DNA from: Gilliamella sp. ESL0443
Lineage (GTDB): Bacteria; Pseudomonadota; Gammaproteobacteria; Enterobacterales; Orbaceae
Assembly (NCBI RefSeq): GCF_019469165.1
Contig: NZ_CP048263.1
Span: 868,001-932,000, forward strand
Direction of reading: 5' to 3'
DNA length: 64,000 bases
Position numbers and translations under genes: made by a program. The notes below the pieces were generated by a model. That model saw nothing but the letters and a program-made list of their open reading frames with translations. It did no database searches and was not told the origin of the DNA. Every line of letters begins with the position of its first letter. Position 1 is the stretch's first letter. Of this stretch, positions 8,696-19,381 are shown piece by piece.

Positions 8696-9661
8696 TTAAC
8701 CAAGTTCTTTTTCAGTGAAAATACCACTAAATAAATCAGTACTAAGGTAACGTTCACCTGAAGAGGGTAATATTACCACGATGGTTTTATTCGCATTTTC
8801 TGGTAATCGAGCCAAACGATCAGCTGCAAATACTGCAGCACCGGATGAAATTCCTGCTAAAATACCTTCTTTTTCCATTATAATGCGTGCTGTTTCGATT
8901 GCTTCTTCGTTAGATACTTTTTCGACCAAATCAATCAAACTCAAATCTAAGTTACCAGGAATAAATCCAGCTCCGATACCTTGTATTTTGTGTGGGCCAG
9001 GTTTGATGGGTTCGCCGGCAAGTGCTTGTGTAATTACAGGTGAGGTAGTTGGCTCAACTGCGACAGCCGTAATGTTTTTTCCTTGAACTTTTTTGATGTA
9101 TTTTGTTACACCAGTAAAGGTTCCACCTGTTCCCACACCTGCAACGAAAATGTCGATTTTTCCATCTGTATCAAGCCAAATTTCTGGTCCTGTGGTTTTT
9201 TCATGAATTTCTGGATTGGCGGGATTGCTAAATTGTTGGAGCATAATATTGTGTTTTGGATTACTAGCAACGATTTCTTCTGCTTTTTCAATCGCACCTT
9301 TCATTCCCTTGGCAGCTTCAGTTAATACAAGGTTTGCACCTAACGCTTTTAGAAGTTTTCGGCGTTCAATACTCATGCTTTCTGGCATGGTTAAGGTTAA
9401 TTTATAACCACGAGCAGCGGCAACAGCAGCTAATGCGATACCAGTATTACCACTAGTTGGCTCTATAAGTTCGACGTCAGGGTTAAGTAAACCACGTTTT
9501 TCTGCATCCCAAATCATATTTGATGCAATTCGGCATTTGACGCTGAAACTTGGATTACGAGATTCGACTTTAGCTAATATATTACCATTCCCAAAATGTT
9601 TTAATCGAACTAGGGGAGTATGGCCGATGGTTTGTGAGTTATCATCAAATATCTTACTCAT
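8696..9661 (-). CDS. cysK: Cysteine synthase A (O-acetylserine sulfhydrylase)
   Basis: 321 residues (E. coli CysK 323). A PLP enzyme that makes L-cysteine from O-acetylserine and sulfide. The PLP lysine is K42 in [11 protein letters not shown], the substrate loop is TSGNTG (about residues 69-74), and the phosphate-binding glycine loop is [10 protein letters not shown]. The serine near the pyridine nitrogen lies in ISSGAA. The C-terminal segment is typical of CysK rather than CysM. In E. coli CysK binds CysE and can activate the CdiA-CT toxin; nothing here bears on that. It is monocistronic, convergent with ruvB, and the 310-bp upstream region probably holds its promoter. Confidence 0.95.
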   Translation of the reverse strand: MSKIFDDNSQTIGHTPLVRLKHFGNGNILAKVESRNPSFSVKCRIASNMIWDAEKRGLLNPDVELIEPTSGNTGIALAAVAAARGYKLTLTMPESMSIERRKLLKALGANLVLTEAAKGMKGAIEKAEEIVASNPKHNIMLQQFSNPANPEIHEKTTGPEIWLDTDGKIDIFVAGVGTGGTFTGVTKYIKKVQGKNITAVAVEPTTSPVITQALAGEPIKPGPHKIQGIGAGFIPGNLDLSLIDLVEKVSNEEAIETARIIMEKEGILAGISSGAAVFAADRLARLPENANKTIVVILPSSGERYLSTDLFSGIFTEKELG

Positions 9662-9971
9662 GGAAAAAGTCCTTATTAGTTTATTCTTAGATTCAAAAGT
9701 GGTGGCAAGTAATTAATTAATGTTGATGACTATATTATAGATTGAACTGAAAAGATGATACTAATTATTAATTATATTCATATGCATTTTTGATATAAGG
9801 GTCTTTATTTTGACTAGCTGGTATCCTTTTTAGTGCTGGGATCTTACTATAGTATTGAAATGTGAATTTACATATACGCTATATTCAGGCGTGTTTTGTT
9901 AAGACATTATTTTAAGTTAGGTAATCGTTGATCATCAAATATTCAGAAATTTATGATTATCTATGAAACCA
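9662..9971. other. Intergenic region between cysK and the priC-like gene
   Basis: 310 bp of AT-rich sequence. It lies upstream of cysK (minus strand) and downstream of the priC-like gene. No gene, clear operator or strong hairpin was seen. Confidence 0.3.
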
Positions 9972-10478
9972 TTATTCAATGAAACTATTTTCCATGTCTA
10001 ATTCAATTCTTTTAATAGCTTGTTCGCAGCGGTATATTCGATTATCAAGGGCAGCGATTTTGGTGTGTTCTATTGACTCTAAAGAGAGTTCGAGCTCATA
10101 TTTCATCTCTTGTAATCGTCGCAAATAATCTAAATGTCTTGAATGTTTTTCAGCTAATGTTTCTGTAATAATATGGCCAGTAGTTTGTTTACGTAAATGT
10201 ACTGTGGCAAGCTCACGTGTTAGGGCGGTAATTTGGTTTATAAGTCTTTCTGATAAAAATTCGATTTGTGTGCGTTTTTCCGAAAGTACTGCATCACAAA
10301 GTGCTAGATAGGTTTGCTTTACTTTATCTAAATAGAATTGATTGTCGGTTTCAATTTTACTGGTGTTAAACAGATGCTCATCAAAATAATGCTCTTGATA
10401 GCTTTGTTGTTCGGATAAGTTCAACTGCTGTTCAAGCTCGTTTATTTGATTTTTCAATTTTTCCAAAAATTTTTGCAT
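9972..10478 (-). CDS. priC: Primosomal replication protein PriC-like
   Basis: 168 residues from the ATG at 10478 (MQKFLEKLKNQINELEQQL), chosen because it matches the expected N-terminus and leaves a 10-bp gap after yfbV; a start at 10517 would overlap yfbV. PriC helps load DnaB at repaired forks. The protein is all-helical with the family pattern: an N-terminal coiled coil, FDEHLFNTS, a central helix pair, then RHLDYLRRLQEMKYELE and a basic C-terminal helix (YRCEQAIKRIELDMEN). Divergence from E. coli PriC is large and the identification is by pattern, so a generic coiled-coil protein is the alternative. Confidence 0.65.
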   Translation of the reverse strand: MQKFLEKLKNQINELEQQLNLSEQQSYQEHYFDEHLFNTSKIETDNQFYLDKVKQTYLALCDAVLSEKRTQIEFLSERLINQITALTRELATVHLRKQTTGHIITETLAEKHSRHLDYLRRLQEMKYELELSLESIEHTKIAALDNRIYRCEQAIKRIELDMENSFIE

Positions 10479-10488
10479 GAATATATCT

Positions 10489-10959
10489 TTATGGTTGGTT
10501 ATCGTCATTTTGCCCAAAATAATTCCCTAAATGAATTTTAGATAAGTTTATTAGTTTCATTAACGATTCAAAAGTTAATTTTTCATTTGGATTTTTATTC
10601 GGACTTAATATCTTTTTTTCAATTAATTGCAATTTGATTCGGTTATAGCTGTCAATTAAGTTGAGCGGTAATGGCGATTTAGACCGATATCCTAACCACA
10701 AGATCCCTTGAATAGGTAAACTTAAGGCAAATAGAATTGTGATTGCTGTTACCGCTAATTGCGCGGGTAAATAATATTGCCAAAGAATTAAGCCGATGAT
10801 GATTGGCGGTAAAATTTTTTTTGCAACTTTGATGTAGTTAATAATTTTTAATTCAGGAAATGAATAGGATAGGGCTTTATCTTTTGGGCAAATATCCATA
10901 TATATTTGACCTGCCTTAAAAATTTTAACTAAGTTCATCTGGTTTGGATTCCTCGACAT
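10489..10959 (-). CDS. yfbV: Inner-membrane protein YfbV (DUF412)
   Basis: 156 residues (E. coli YfbV 151). Two hydrophobic segments (about residues 48-66, ILPPIIIGLILWQYYLPAQL, and 70-88) follow a soluble N-terminus containing FKAGQIYMDICPKDK. The C-terminal half is soluble and basic. In E. coli the gene also lies next to ackA and the protein has been linked to separation of the chromosome termini (Ter macrodomain); the molecular role is not settled. It is divergent from ackA here, and the same transcript probably continues into the priC-like gene. Confidence 0.9.
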   Translation of the reverse strand: MSRNPNQMNLVKIFKAGQIYMDICPKDKALSYSFPELKIINYIKVAKKILPPIIIGLILWQYYLPAQLAVTAITILFALSLPIQGILWLGYRSKSPLPLNLIDSYNRIKLQLIEKKILSPNKNPNEKLTFESLMKLINLSKIHLGNYFGQNDDNQP

Positions 10960-11129
10960 TCACATTTTATTGTCTTAAAATAGTGCCATTCAAATTGGGG
11001 GCTCTCTTTATTTTATCTCAAATTTCAAGATATCAGAAGTCGCCTTATATAACACATTGATTATTTGTCATGTGTAGAGTTGCCAATATTGATTGGTAAA
11101 AATCTTTTATTCAATTTATAGGAATTACT

Positions 11130-12335
11130 ATGTCATCAAGTAATAACGCTCTCGTTCTGAATTGTGGAAGTTCATCTTTAAAATTTGCTATTATTAACCC
11201 TGAAAATGGTGATGAGTTTTTATCTGGTTTAGCTGAATGTTTTCACCTTCCTGATGCACGTATCAAATGGAAATTAGATGGTGAAAAACAAGAAGCTTCT
11301 TTAGGCGCTGGTGCAGCACATAGCGAAGCGATTAAATTCATTGTTAATAACATTTTTCCACAAAAACCAGAATTATTAGACAGCATAAAATCAATTGGGC
11401 ACCGTATTGTTCATGGTGGTGAGAAGTATACCCAATCAGTTGTGATTGATGATTCCGTTTTAAAAGGTATTGAAGAAGCTTCTGCTTTTGCGCCTTTACA
11501 TAATCCAGCACATTTAATTGGTATTCGCGAAGCTTTTATTGCATTTCCTCATTTAAAAAATAAAAATGTTGCAGTATTTGATACAGCTTTCCATACTACA
11601 ATGCCTAAAGAAGCATATTTATATGCAATTCCTAATGAATTATATACTAAGTACGGTGTTCGCCGTTATGGTGCTCATGGTACTAGTCATTATTATGTCA
11701 GCCGAGAAGCTGCAAAATTATTAAATAAACCTGTTGATCAAACGAATGTGATTACATGCCACTTAGGTAATGGTGCTTCAATCACTGCTGTGAAAAACGG
11801 TAAAAGTATTGAAACTTCTATGGGCTTAACACCACTTGAAGGTTTAGTTATGGGGACACGAAGTGGTGATATCGATCCTGCTATCATGTTCTTTTTACAT
11901 GACAATTTAAATATGTCAGTTGCTGATATTAATAATTTATTAAATAAAAAATCAGGATTATTAGGTTTTACTGGTGTAAGTAGCGACTGCCGTTATGTAA
12001 CAGATAATGCAGATAAAGACGAAAATGCTAAAAATGCTTTAGAAGTATTTGTTCACCGTTTAGTCAAATACATTGGTGGTTATGCGATGTTGTTAGACGG
12101 CCGTTTAGATGCAATCGTGTTTACTGGTGGTATTGGTGAAAATGCTGAATGTATTCGTCGTAAAACTTTAGAAAAATTAAGTATACTTGGTTTTGAGATT
12201 GATAAAGAACGCAATTTAGCTGCACGTTTTGGTAACGGTGGTGTGATCACTAAAGATGGTTCTGCTATTGCAATGGTTATTCCTACCAATGAAGAACTTG
12301 TCATCGCACAAGATGCAGCACGCTTAACAGCTTAA
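11130..12335 (+). CDS. ackA: Acetate kinase
   Basis: 401 residues (E. coli 400). It interconverts acetyl phosphate plus ADP and acetate plus ATP in the cytoplasm, yielding ATP in fermentation. Family markers include the N-terminal [12 protein letters not shown] (N11/S12-type phosphate loop), [12 protein letters not shown] (catalytic Arg region), [22 protein letters not shown] and TGVSSDCR, and the C-terminal adenosine site [12 protein letters not shown] hairpin at 12344-12364 precedes pta, so the downstream gene may be attenuated or partly independent. Acetyl phosphate made by this pair can also drive non-enzymatic protein acetylation. Confidence 0.98.
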   Translation: MSSSNNALVLNCGSSSLKFAIINPENGDEFLSGLAECFHLPDARIKWKLDGEKQEASLGAGAAHSEAIKFIVNNIFPQKPELLDSIKSIGHRIVHGGEKYTQSVVIDDSVLKGIEEASAFAPLHNPAHLIGIREAFIAFPHLKNKNVAVFDTAFHTTMPKEAYLYAIPNELYTKYGVRRYGAHGTSHYYVSREAAKLLNKPVDQTNVITCHLGNGASITAVKNGKSIETSMGLTPLEGLVMGTRSGDIDPAIMFFLHDNLNMSVADINNLLNKKSGLLGFTGVSSDCRYVTDNADKDENAKNALEVFVHRLVKYIGGYAMLLDGRLDAIVFTGGIGENAECIRRKTLEKLSILGFEIDKERNLAARFGNGGVITKDGSAIAMVIPTNEELVIAQDAARLTA

Positions 12336-12343
12336 GCACTTTA

Positions 12344-12370
12344 AAACCGCCGTTAAGGCGGTTTGTTTTT
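12344..12370 (+). terminator. Hairpin between ackA and pta
   Basis: An 8-bp stem AAACCGCC/GGCGGTTT (12344-12351, 12357-12364) with loop GTTAA and a T-rich tail. It may be a partial terminator that sets the ackA:pta ratio, since pta follows only about 40 bp on. Confidence 0.7.
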
Positions 12371-12402
12371 GGATTTAATAAAGAATTAAGAGGAAACTTA
12401 TT

Positions 12403-14547
12403 ATGTCTCGTACCATTATGCTGATTCCAACTGGTACCAATGTTGGATTAACGGGTGTAAGTCTTGGTGTTATTCGAGCAATGGAACGTCAAGGTATTAA
12501 CTTAAATGTATTTAAACCAGTTGCCCAACCAAGAGCAGGTGGTGATGCGCCTGATAATACAACGACTTTAGTTAGTAATAATACATCGATTCCAACTTTG
12601 AAACCTTTAAAAATGAGTTATGTTGAAAACTTATTAGGTTTGAATCAACAAGATGTTTTGATGGAAGAAATCGTTGCACTATATGCAGAAAATACTAAAG
12701 GTGCTGATGTTGTTTTAGTTGAAGGTATTGTACCAACTATTGATTATCCATTTGCTAATGAGCTAAATAATAACATCGCGAAGACTTTAGGTGCTGAGAT
12801 TATTTTTGTGGTTAATATGGGTAAAGATGATCCAGAGCAGTTAAAAGAACGCATTGAGATTGCTCGTTCTAATTTTGGTGGCATCAAAAATGATAAGATT
12901 ATTGGTGTGATTGTTAACAAAGTCAATGCACCAGTAGAAGAACAAAATCTCGCTCGTCCAGATGTTGTTGAAATTTATCATACACCTAAATTTGATGGTA
13001 AGAAAATTACAATTAATGATTTAAGCGAGCATAGCCCATTACCTGTACTTGGCTGTATTCCTTGGAACATCGATTTAAGTTCTTGTCGTACATATGACAT
13101 TGCTAATCATTTACAAGCTAAAATCATTAATGAAGGCGGTATTAAAAATCGTCGAATTAAACATGTTTCTTTCTGTTCTCGTAGCGTTCCAAATATCATT
13201 AATCACCTTCAACCGAACGCGTTATTAGTAACTTCAGCTGATCGTGCTGATGTTTTAGTAACAATCTGTTTAGCTGCAATGAATGGTGTTGCTATTGGTG
13301 GTGTATTATTGACTGGTGGCTATGATATTGATGAAAAAATCTATAAATTGTGTCAACCTGCTTTTGATACAGGATTACCAGTATTTACTGTTAAAACCAA
13401 TACATTCCAAACTTCAATCAATTTACAACAATTCAATTTAGAAATCCCGGTCGATGATAAAGAACGTATGGATAATACTCAGAATTTTGTTGCCGATCAC
13501 ATTGATCCAAGTTGGATTAAATCATTGAATGAAGTGGTTAGTTCTGCTCGTCGATTATCTCCTCCAGCATTCCGTTATCAATTAACTGAGCTTGCACGTA
13601 ATGCGAAAAAAGTGGTGGTGTTACCAGAAGGGGATGAGCCGAGAACAATTAAAGCAGCTGCAATTTGTGCAGAGCGTCATATTGCTAAGTGTGTGTTAAT
13701 TGGTAATCCTGATGAGGTCCGTAAAGTGGCTGCGTCGCAAGGTGTTACTTTAGGTGCAGGTGTTGAAATTGTTGACCCAGAACGCATTCGTGATAAATAT
13801 GTACCTCGTTTAGTTGAATTACGTAAAAACAAAGGTATGACTGAAGTTATTGCGCGTGAGCAATTAGCTGATAATGTTGTGCTTGGTACAATGATGCTTG
13901 AAGCAAATGAGGTTGATGGTTTAGTCTCTGGTGCTGTTCATACTACAGCCAATACTATTCGCCCTCCGCTACAATTAATCAAAACTGCTCCAGGTAGTTC
14001 GCTTGTTTCATCGGTGTTCTTTATGTTAATGCCTGATCAAGTTTATATCTATGGGGATTGCGCTATTAATCCAGATCCAAATGCGCAAGAACTTGCTGAA
14101 ATTGCTATTCAATCTGCTGATACTGCTATTGCTTTTGGTATTGAACCTCGTGTGGCTATGATCTCTTACTCAACCGGTAGTTCTGGTCAAGGTGCTGATG
14201 TTGAAAAAGTGAAAGAAGCAACACGTATTGCTCAAGAAAAACGTCCAGATTTAATGATTGATGGCCCTTTACAGTATGATGCTGCGGTTATGCCTGATGT
14301 TGCGAAATCAAAAGCGCCAAATTCTAAAGTTGCAGGTAAAGCGACGGTGTTTATATTCCCTGATTTAAATACTGGTAATACAACTTACAAAGCTGTACAA
14401 CGTTCAGCTGATCTTGTTTCAATTGGACCTATGTTACAAGGTATGCGCAAGCCTGTTAATGATTTGTCTCGTGGTGCGTTAGTTGATGATATTGTTTATA
14501 CTATTGCTTTAACTGCTATTCAATCCGCGCAAGAAAAAAATAGCTAG
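12403..14547 (+). CDS. pta: Phosphate acetyltransferase (long Pta)
   Basis: 714 residues, equal to the long E. coli Pta. It converts acetyl-CoA and phosphate to acetyl phosphate and works with AckA. The N-terminal BioD-like P-loop domain is present ([16 protein letters not shown], about residues 6-21), then the DRTGG domain (about 215-340), and the catalytic PTA_PTB domain from about 390 ([42 protein letters not shown]). The N-terminal domains are regulatory in E. coli (NADH, pyruvate and PEP sensing). A good terminator follows. Confidence 0.98.
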   Translation: MSRTIMLIPTGTNVGLTGVSLGVIRAMERQGINLNVFKPVAQPRAGGDAPDNTTTLVSNNTSIPTLKPLKMSYVENLLGLNQQDVLMEEIVALYAENTKGADVVLVEGIVPTIDYPFANELNNNIAKTLGAEIIFVVNMGKDDPEQLKERIEIARSNFGGIKNDKIIGVIVNKVNAPVEEQNLARPDVVEIYHTPKFDGKKITINDLSEHSPLPVLGCIPWNIDLSSCRTYDIANHLQAKIINEGGIKNRRIKHVSFCSRSVPNIINHLQPNALLVTSADRADVLVTICLAAMNGVAIGGVLLTGGYDIDEKIYKLCQPAFDTGLPVFTVKTNTFQTSINLQQFNLEIPVDDKERMDNTQNFVADHIDPSWIKSLNEVVSSARRLSPPAFRYQLTELARNAKKVVVLPEGDEPRTIKAAAICAERHIAKCVLIGNPDEVRKVAASQGVTLGAGVEIVDPERIRDKYVPRLVELRKNKGMTEVIAREQLADNVVLGTMMLEANEVDGLVSGAVHTTANTIRPPLQLIKTAPGSSLVSSVFFMLMPDQVYIYGDCAINPDPNAQELAEIAIQSADTAIAFGIEPRVAMISYSTGSSGQGADVEKVKEATRIAQEKRPDLMIDGPLQYDAAVMPDVAKSKAPNSKVAGKATVFIFPDLNTGNTTYKAVQRSADLVSIGPMLQGMRKPVNDLSRGALVDDIVYTIALTAIQSAQEKNS

Positions 14548-14575
14548 TAAATTATTAATATTTATGTTTAAATTT

Positions 14576-14608
14576 ATGAGAGGTTTTTCATAGACCTCTC
14601 ATTTTTTA
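14576..14608 (+). terminator. Terminator after pta
   Basis: A 9-bp stem ATGAGAGGT (14576-14584) / ACCTCTCAT (14594-14602) followed by T6. Confidence 0.85.
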
Positions 14609-14913
14609 TCTATCCGATAAGTCCAATCACATAAAGTGACGAAATTAGTTAAGGATGATGTAAGTTATACATTATTTAGCGCTGTTTTTTGTTCCGATTC
14701 TATACATTATAAAGTTCTTTTTGATTAATTTATTTAAGCTATATGGCTATACATGGTCTATATCTCCCTAATTTAATCAATTTGTTAATTATTTGTCCAT
14801 TTCATTACCCGTTTAAAGATTAAGCAAAGCTGTTTTTATATCCCTAAGTTTTAAGAAAGATAAGGTTTATTTTCAATATTATTTTTAATTAAAAATACTA
14901 AAGGTATAACGGA
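14609..14913. other. Intergenic region upstream of the hlyC-like gene
   Basis: 305 bp, very AT-rich, with no open frame. It should contain the promoter of the acyltransferase-autotransporter pair; several TATA-like boxes are present and none can be singled out. Confidence 0.3.
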
Positions 14914-15390
14914 ATGAATTGTCTTAATCAGGACTCCATTAGAGTCATTGCACCCAGCATTTATCATGATACTTCATGGAATGAAGCCGAAGTATTAGGC
15001 GCTATGGTTTGGTTATGGAACAGGAATTCCAATTATAGAAATGTTGCCATAAGTTCAGCATTGGAAACTTTACTGCCTACTATTCAGTCTAGGAATTTCA
15101 TTTTACTCATTAAAAATAATCGACCACTCGGTTATCTCAATTGGGCTTATTTAAATAAAGATGAGGAACGGGAATATCTAAACAAAACGAAAAGTTATGT
15201 GAATTTTGTTCAATGTAATAAGAGAGATGAAAGTAAACAGTTATGGCTTTTATCTTTCTTTTGCCCATTTGGACGGAATGAATCTTTCTTATTGAAATCT
15301 ATTTGTAAAAAAGTTCTAAAAAATAATCTCTGCTTTTATGGTTACCACAAATCAAAAACAAACACCGTTGTAAAAAAAGTTCAATGTTAG
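14914..15390 (+). CDS. HlyC-family (RTX toxin-activating) acyltransferase homologue, catalytic residues replaced
   Basis: 158 residues. The fold signature of toxin-activating lysine acyltransferases is clear: EVLGAMVWLW (26-35), a helix ending in LLPTI (53-57), then LLIKNNRPLGYLNWAYL (64-80) and CPFGRNES (117-124). HlyC uses an ACP-bound acyl chain to acylate lysines of RTX toxins. Aligned to HlyC from memory, catalytic His23 falls on Tyr41 (NSNYRN), Asp92 on Ser114 (LWLLSFFCPFG) and Asn34 on Thr52, so the known catalytic set is absent. The usual partner, an RTX toxin with type I exporter, is also absent. Instead an autotransporter begins 19 bp downstream. It may be a non-acylating partner, a diverged enzyme or a decaying gene; the frame is intact with a plausible AAAGG site. 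Confidence 0.78.
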   Translation: MNCLNQDSIRVIAPSIYHDTSWNEAEVLGAMVWLWNRNSNYRNVAISSALETLLPTIQSRNFILLIKNNRPLGYLNWAYLNKDEEREYLNKTKSYVNFVQCNKRDESKQLWLLSFFCPFGRNESFLLKSICKKVLKNNLCFYGYHKSKTNTVVKKVQC

Positions 15391-15409
15391 AGTCTATAAG
15401 GATAGAATT

Positions 15410-18400
15410 ATGAATCAAATATACCAAACAAAATTTAATTTTCTAACTGGTACTAGCATAGTTTGTTCTGAATTGGCACGACGTGTTAGTAAAGTAGTGA
15501 TAACTGTTTCAATTTTATCAGCTTCAACTTCTTCGTTTGCATTGGATTGTATAGCAAATTCTGATGGATCTTATTTAGTAGGCCAAAATGATCCTAGTTG
15601 TAATAATATTAATGCTGCTACTGCAACGCAAAGTGGCAATGCTAGTTTTTATATTTTAACTAGGAGTAAATTACATGAACAACTCAATGTGGGTGATACG
15701 ACCCTTACTGCAAATGTCAGTGCCGATTATACTGGATTAGGTAACCAATATACTTATGGTGTTTCTGGTGGCTCAATTAAAGCGGGTAATTTAAATTTCA
15801 CTATAAAGAATGATGGTAATGTGATGGGGCTTACGACTTATCACAATGTCGATATTACTGCTAAAGATGTTGTATTAAATATAACTGATAACTATACACG
15901 TGGTCGTAACTCTAGTGGTGGTGTGGCTGCTTATGGGATATTAACGGGTTCAGCTGCAAATGCCGGTGAGAGAAACGCCTATAATGGTAAATATAGCACA
16001 GTGACAGTTGATAAACTGACGATCAACCAAACAACGTCAGGTGGTAAAACCTCTCCAATATTAAATAATGGTATTCGTGCTATTCAAGGAGCATATGACA
16101 ATAATGGTCAAGGTTCTGCAGGGCGAGTTATTGTTAATGATGATTTGGATATGACTTTGACTGGTAATCGCGCCATCGGTATTTATGTATCGGGTAATGC
16201 AACCAATCATGGTGGAGCGAATGATACTGGTGCTGATGGTCAATTAACACCAATAGTGATTTTAAAAGGCGCTAAAAATAGCATAGTGTTGAATAAAGGT
16301 AGCGATAGTTCATCATTGAACTGGGACAGTGTGGGTGTCAAATTAGGAAAGACGCGTAATACTGGTGAAGGTGCTGGTATTTTAGAATCTCATGGTGAAC
16401 TTAATATTGATACTACAAATGCTTTAAATGGTTCTGGTATTAAGATGGTTCGCAATTCTTTATTAAAAGCAGATTATGACGATAGTTCGACAATCATCAA
16501 AACAAATGGTTATGCACTTGAAATCGGGACTCATGATGATGCTAATTCAAGTGGTGTATTTGAACAGGCTGCATCACATGGTGTAAGTGCAAGCTTTAAA
16601 AATGCGATATTTACTACGAATGGTACTAGTGCTGACCCGGTTATCAGTGGTTCTGTTGGTCGCAAAGATTTAATTTTTGTCGATCAAGGTCAAGTCGATA
16701 CTGTATTATCTTTTACCGGTGATAAAACTGATCTAACAGCAAATGATGCGGGTTATATTCTTAACGTGAGTGGAAATTATACCGCATCTGGTTATCAGTT
16801 CTTTTCAAATACCTATGATCAAACTGGCACAGAACAAAGTCATGATGATTATCAAGCGTCATCAGTTACCTTTAATGCTTCTGACAATGGAAGTATGACT
16901 GGGCTGGTTTATAAAGGTTTGGTTAAAACTGAAGAGGGTGAAGTTTTAGATACCAATAAAACTCCTACACTCAACTTAAACTTAAATAATGGTTTTACTT
17001 GGAATTTGAAAGCAAATGATACCAGTAAAACTGCTTTATTTGATAATTTAACTTTATCAAATGGTGCATTACTTAATGCTGCATTTGATGATGCGGGCGC
17101 AAATGAGTTTATTTTACAAGGTAATGTTATTAGTGATGGTGGTATTATCAGTTTAGATAATCATTCCCATGGAAAATATAATGATAGTTTAACTATTCAA
17201 GGTAATTACTCGGCATCAAATAATGCAATAGTTAAGATGAATACGTTATGGAATAATAATACTTCACAATCAGACTTACTAAAAATTACTGGAGCTGCAA
17301 GTGGTGTTACTAAAGTTATTCCTGTTAATGCAAATGGAACTGAAAATTTCATTGATGGTAACATAAAGCAAGTTGCTGCAATATTGAATAGTATTCCTGT
17401 TATTGATGTCGGAACTTCAAGCTCAGAAAGCAATTTTACTGGTGAGGCACAAACGACAGGTGCAACAGAAGTTCAGTTGGCAAAACGTCAAACAACTAAT
17501 GGTGATGAATACTATTGGACTATGAAGGCAAGTAATCCTATTCACCCAATCGACCCATTCGAACCAGTCAAACCCGTTGAACCAGAAAAACCTAAAAAGG
17601 TGATCTATTCAAATGCCGTTTCTGGTTATGTATCAATGCCACGAGTAAACCAAGAACAAGGATTATTAAGTATTGGTACTTTGCATGAACGTAGAGGCGA
17701 ATATGCTAACTTTAACTTAGCTAATTGTAGTACTTGCAAAGAACATTTAAGTGAAACTTGGGGAAGAGTATTAGGCAAACATCTTAAATCAGACGGAAAA
17801 AAACGGTTGAATTTAGAAACTGACGTTTATGGATTACAACTTGGCCATGATCTGGTAAACAATTTATTCGAAGATGGAAGCCACAATTATACTGGTGCCT
17901 ATCTTTCATATACTAAAGCTAATACTGATTTTTCCGATAAATATCGTGCTGTTAATGGTTTAATTTCTCATAACAAAAAAACTGGGAAAGGTACTTCGGA
18001 AGCATTTAGCCTTGGGTTAACTAATACCTATTTTTCAGCTAATAACAGTTATTTAGATTTAGTTGGACAGTTCTCTTCAATCCGCAATAAATATGACGCA
18101 CGAAAAGAAGCCCGTTCTATCCATCAAAATGGGTTTGGTGTAGCTGTTTCAGCAGAAGCCGGACATGCCTTCAACTTTAGTCAACTTGATTCAAGCCAAT
18201 GGCTAATCGAACCTCAAGCTCAACTTGTTTATCAATATCTTAATTTGGATAGTTTTAAAGATAAATATCGTCAAGTCGATCAGAATAATCAGGATCAATT
18301 GCGTGGTAGAATAGGTGTACGAGTAGACCATAATAATCAAGCAGCAGATCGACAAATTATGTCGATTTATGCAATTGGTAATGTTTGGCATGACTTTATT

Positions 18401-18598
18401 AAGCCAACTCATGTCACAATAGGTAAAGATAGTTTACGTGAAAATTATGCAACTACTTGGGGAGAATTGGGGGTTGGTATAAAAATGGAATTAGGCAAAG
18501 ATAATTTTCTTTATGGTGATGCTCGTTATGAATATGATTTTGGAAGTACCAAGCATCAAGGCTATAAAGGAAATATTGGAATAGAACATAAATGGTAA
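15410..18598 (+). CDS. ESPR-type classical autotransporter adhesin
   Basis: 1062 residues. It opens with an extended signal peptide region (MNQIYQTKFNFLTG...CSELARR, residues 1-25) followed by the hydrophobic core ending SSFA near residue 44, the mark of large type Va/Vc substrates. Residues about 45-715 are an Asn/Gly/Ser/Thr-rich beta-helix-like passenger with pertactin-type strands. A Pro-rich hinge (PIDPFEPVKPVEPEKP, about 720-737) leads to the C-terminal 12-strand barrel (about 780-1062) that ends in Trp, as BAM substrates do. No subtilase or IgA-protease motif is visible, so adhesion or aggregation is more likely than proteolysis. Oddities are a C-x2-C just before the barrel (NCSTCKEH) and two Cys at the mature N-terminus. 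It is cotranscribed with the HlyC-like gene. Confidence 0.9.
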   Translation: MNQIYQTKFNFLTGTSIVCSELARRVSKVVITVSILSASTSSFALDCIANSDGSYLVGQNDPSCNNINAATATQSGNASFYILTRSKLHEQLNVGDTTLTANVSADYTGLGNQYTYGVSGGSIKAGNLNFTIKNDGNVMGLTTYHNVDITAKDVVLNITDNYTRGRNSSGGVAAYGILTGSAANAGERNAYNGKYSTVTVDKLTINQTTSGGKTSPILNNGIRAIQGAYDNNGQGSAGRVIVNDDLDMTLTGNRAIGIYVSGNATNHGGANDTGADGQLTPIVILKGAKNSIVLNKGSDSSSLNWDSVGVKLGKTRNTGEGAGILESHGELNIDTTNALNGSGIKMVRNSLLKADYDDSSTIIKTNGYALEIGTHDDANSSGVFEQAASHGVSASFKNAIFTTNGTSADPVISGSVGRKDLIFVDQGQVDTVLSFTGDKTDLTANDAGYILNVSGNYTASGYQFFSNTYDQTGTEQSHDDYQASSVTFNASDNGSMTGLVYKGLVKTEEGEVLDTNKTPTLNLNLNNGFTWNLKANDTSKTALFDNLTLSNGALLNAAFDDAGANEFILQGNVISDGGIISLDNHSHGKYNDSLTIQGNYSASNNAIVKMNTLWNNNTSQSDLLKITGAASGVTKVIPVNANGTENFIDGNIKQVAAILNSIPVIDVGTSSSESNFTGEAQTTGATEVQLAKRQTTNGDEYYWTMKASNPIHPIDPFEPVKPVEPEKPKKVIYSNAVSGYVSMPRVNQEQGLLSIGTLHERRGEYANFNLANCSTCKEHLSETWGRVLGKHLKSDGKKRLNLETDVYGLQLGHDLVNNLFEDGSHNYTGAYLSYTKANTDFSDKYRAVNGLISHNKKTGKGTSEAFSLGLTNTYFSANNSYLDLVGQFSSIRNKYDARKEARSIHQNGFGVAVSAEAGHAFNFSQLDSSQWLIEPQAQLVYQYLNLDSFKDKYRQVDQNNQDQLRGRIGVRVDHNNQAADRQIMSIYAIGNVWHDFIKPTHVTIGKDSLRENYATTWGELGVGIKMELGKDNFLYGDARYEYDFGSTKHQGYKGNIGIEHKW

Positions 18599-18625
18599 TT
18601 TAGAATTATAAGTTTATTTCTTTGT

Positions 18626-18668
18626 TCTATACGTAATGGCTAGTCATGCATTACGTATAGACTTTTTT
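18626..18668 (+). terminator. Terminator after the autotransporter
   Basis: A 13-bp perfect stem TCTATACGTAATG (18626-18638) / CATTACGTATAGA (18649-18661) followed by CTTTTTT. Confidence 0.9.
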
Positions 18669-18913
18669 ATAAAAAAGTAACTAATAATCAAGTTAAATAA
18701 AATAATATAGCTTAATGTTCATCGCGTAAAACTTATTGCAAATGGCAAAAGTGATATTTTTAAGATTGGAATAAATTTAACCCAACAAATCATTTTATTA
18801 TGAAATTTTTGTTAAATAGAACTCATCTATTAGTACTTAACAAATTGATTTTTAGATGAATTAAAGCCATTTGATGTTTTAAACTTGAATAAATATGATA
18901 AAGGATAATTACT

Positions 18914-19378
18914 TTATTCACCTTGACTTTCTAATAGTGTTAATAACATTGACATAAATAGTTTTTTATCATCCTTTAATGTTGAAAAAAACTCTTTATC
19001 AATTTGTTCAACTAAAGGTACAGTTTCATTTGCTTTATCAAACCCTTTTTGTGTCAGTTGAATGGATTTTGCTCGACTATCTTTGCTTGAACAGTGGCGC
19101 TCAATATAATCTTTTTTCTCTAAATTCTCTAAAATTTGTGAGATTGTCATCACATCGATATTTGTTCGATTGGATAGAGTGACTTGTGTTATTTCATCGT
19201 TGTATTGTGATAAATAAGCAAGTGTTGCAAGTACGATAAATTGAGGATGAGTGATAGACTGTTTTTTCAAACAACTTTTGATATTTGTATGCCAGGACGA
19301 ATAAGTTTTCATAAAAATAAAACCAATGGATTGAGAATCATTTTGAAATTGTGTCAAAAACTTATCGCCCTTTGCCAT
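18914..19378 (-). CDS. MarR-family transcriptional regulator
   Basis: 154 residues with a central winged helix (about residues 45-110: ITHPQFIVLATLAYLSQ, VTLSNRTNIDVMTISQILENLEKKDYIER, then the wing SSKDSRAKSIQLTQKGF). Flanking N- and C-terminal helices form the dimer interface. MarR proteins bind palindromes and release them on ligand binding. It is the second gene of a two-gene operon, 3 bp after an SRPBCC protein, and probably autoregulates through the palindromes at 19830-19859. The ligand cannot be told. The N-terminus QNDSQSIGFIFMKTYSSWHTNIKS is unusually rich in polar residues but the frame is clean. Confidence 0.92.
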   Translation of the reverse strand: MAKGDKFLTQFQNDSQSIGFIFMKTYSSWHTNIKSCLKKQSITHPQFIVLATLAYLSQYNDEITQVTLSNRTNIDVMTISQILENLEKKDYIERHCSSKDSRAKSIQLTQKGFDKANETVPLVEQIDKEFFSTLKDDKKLFMSMLLTLLESQGE

Positions 19379-19381
19379 AAT

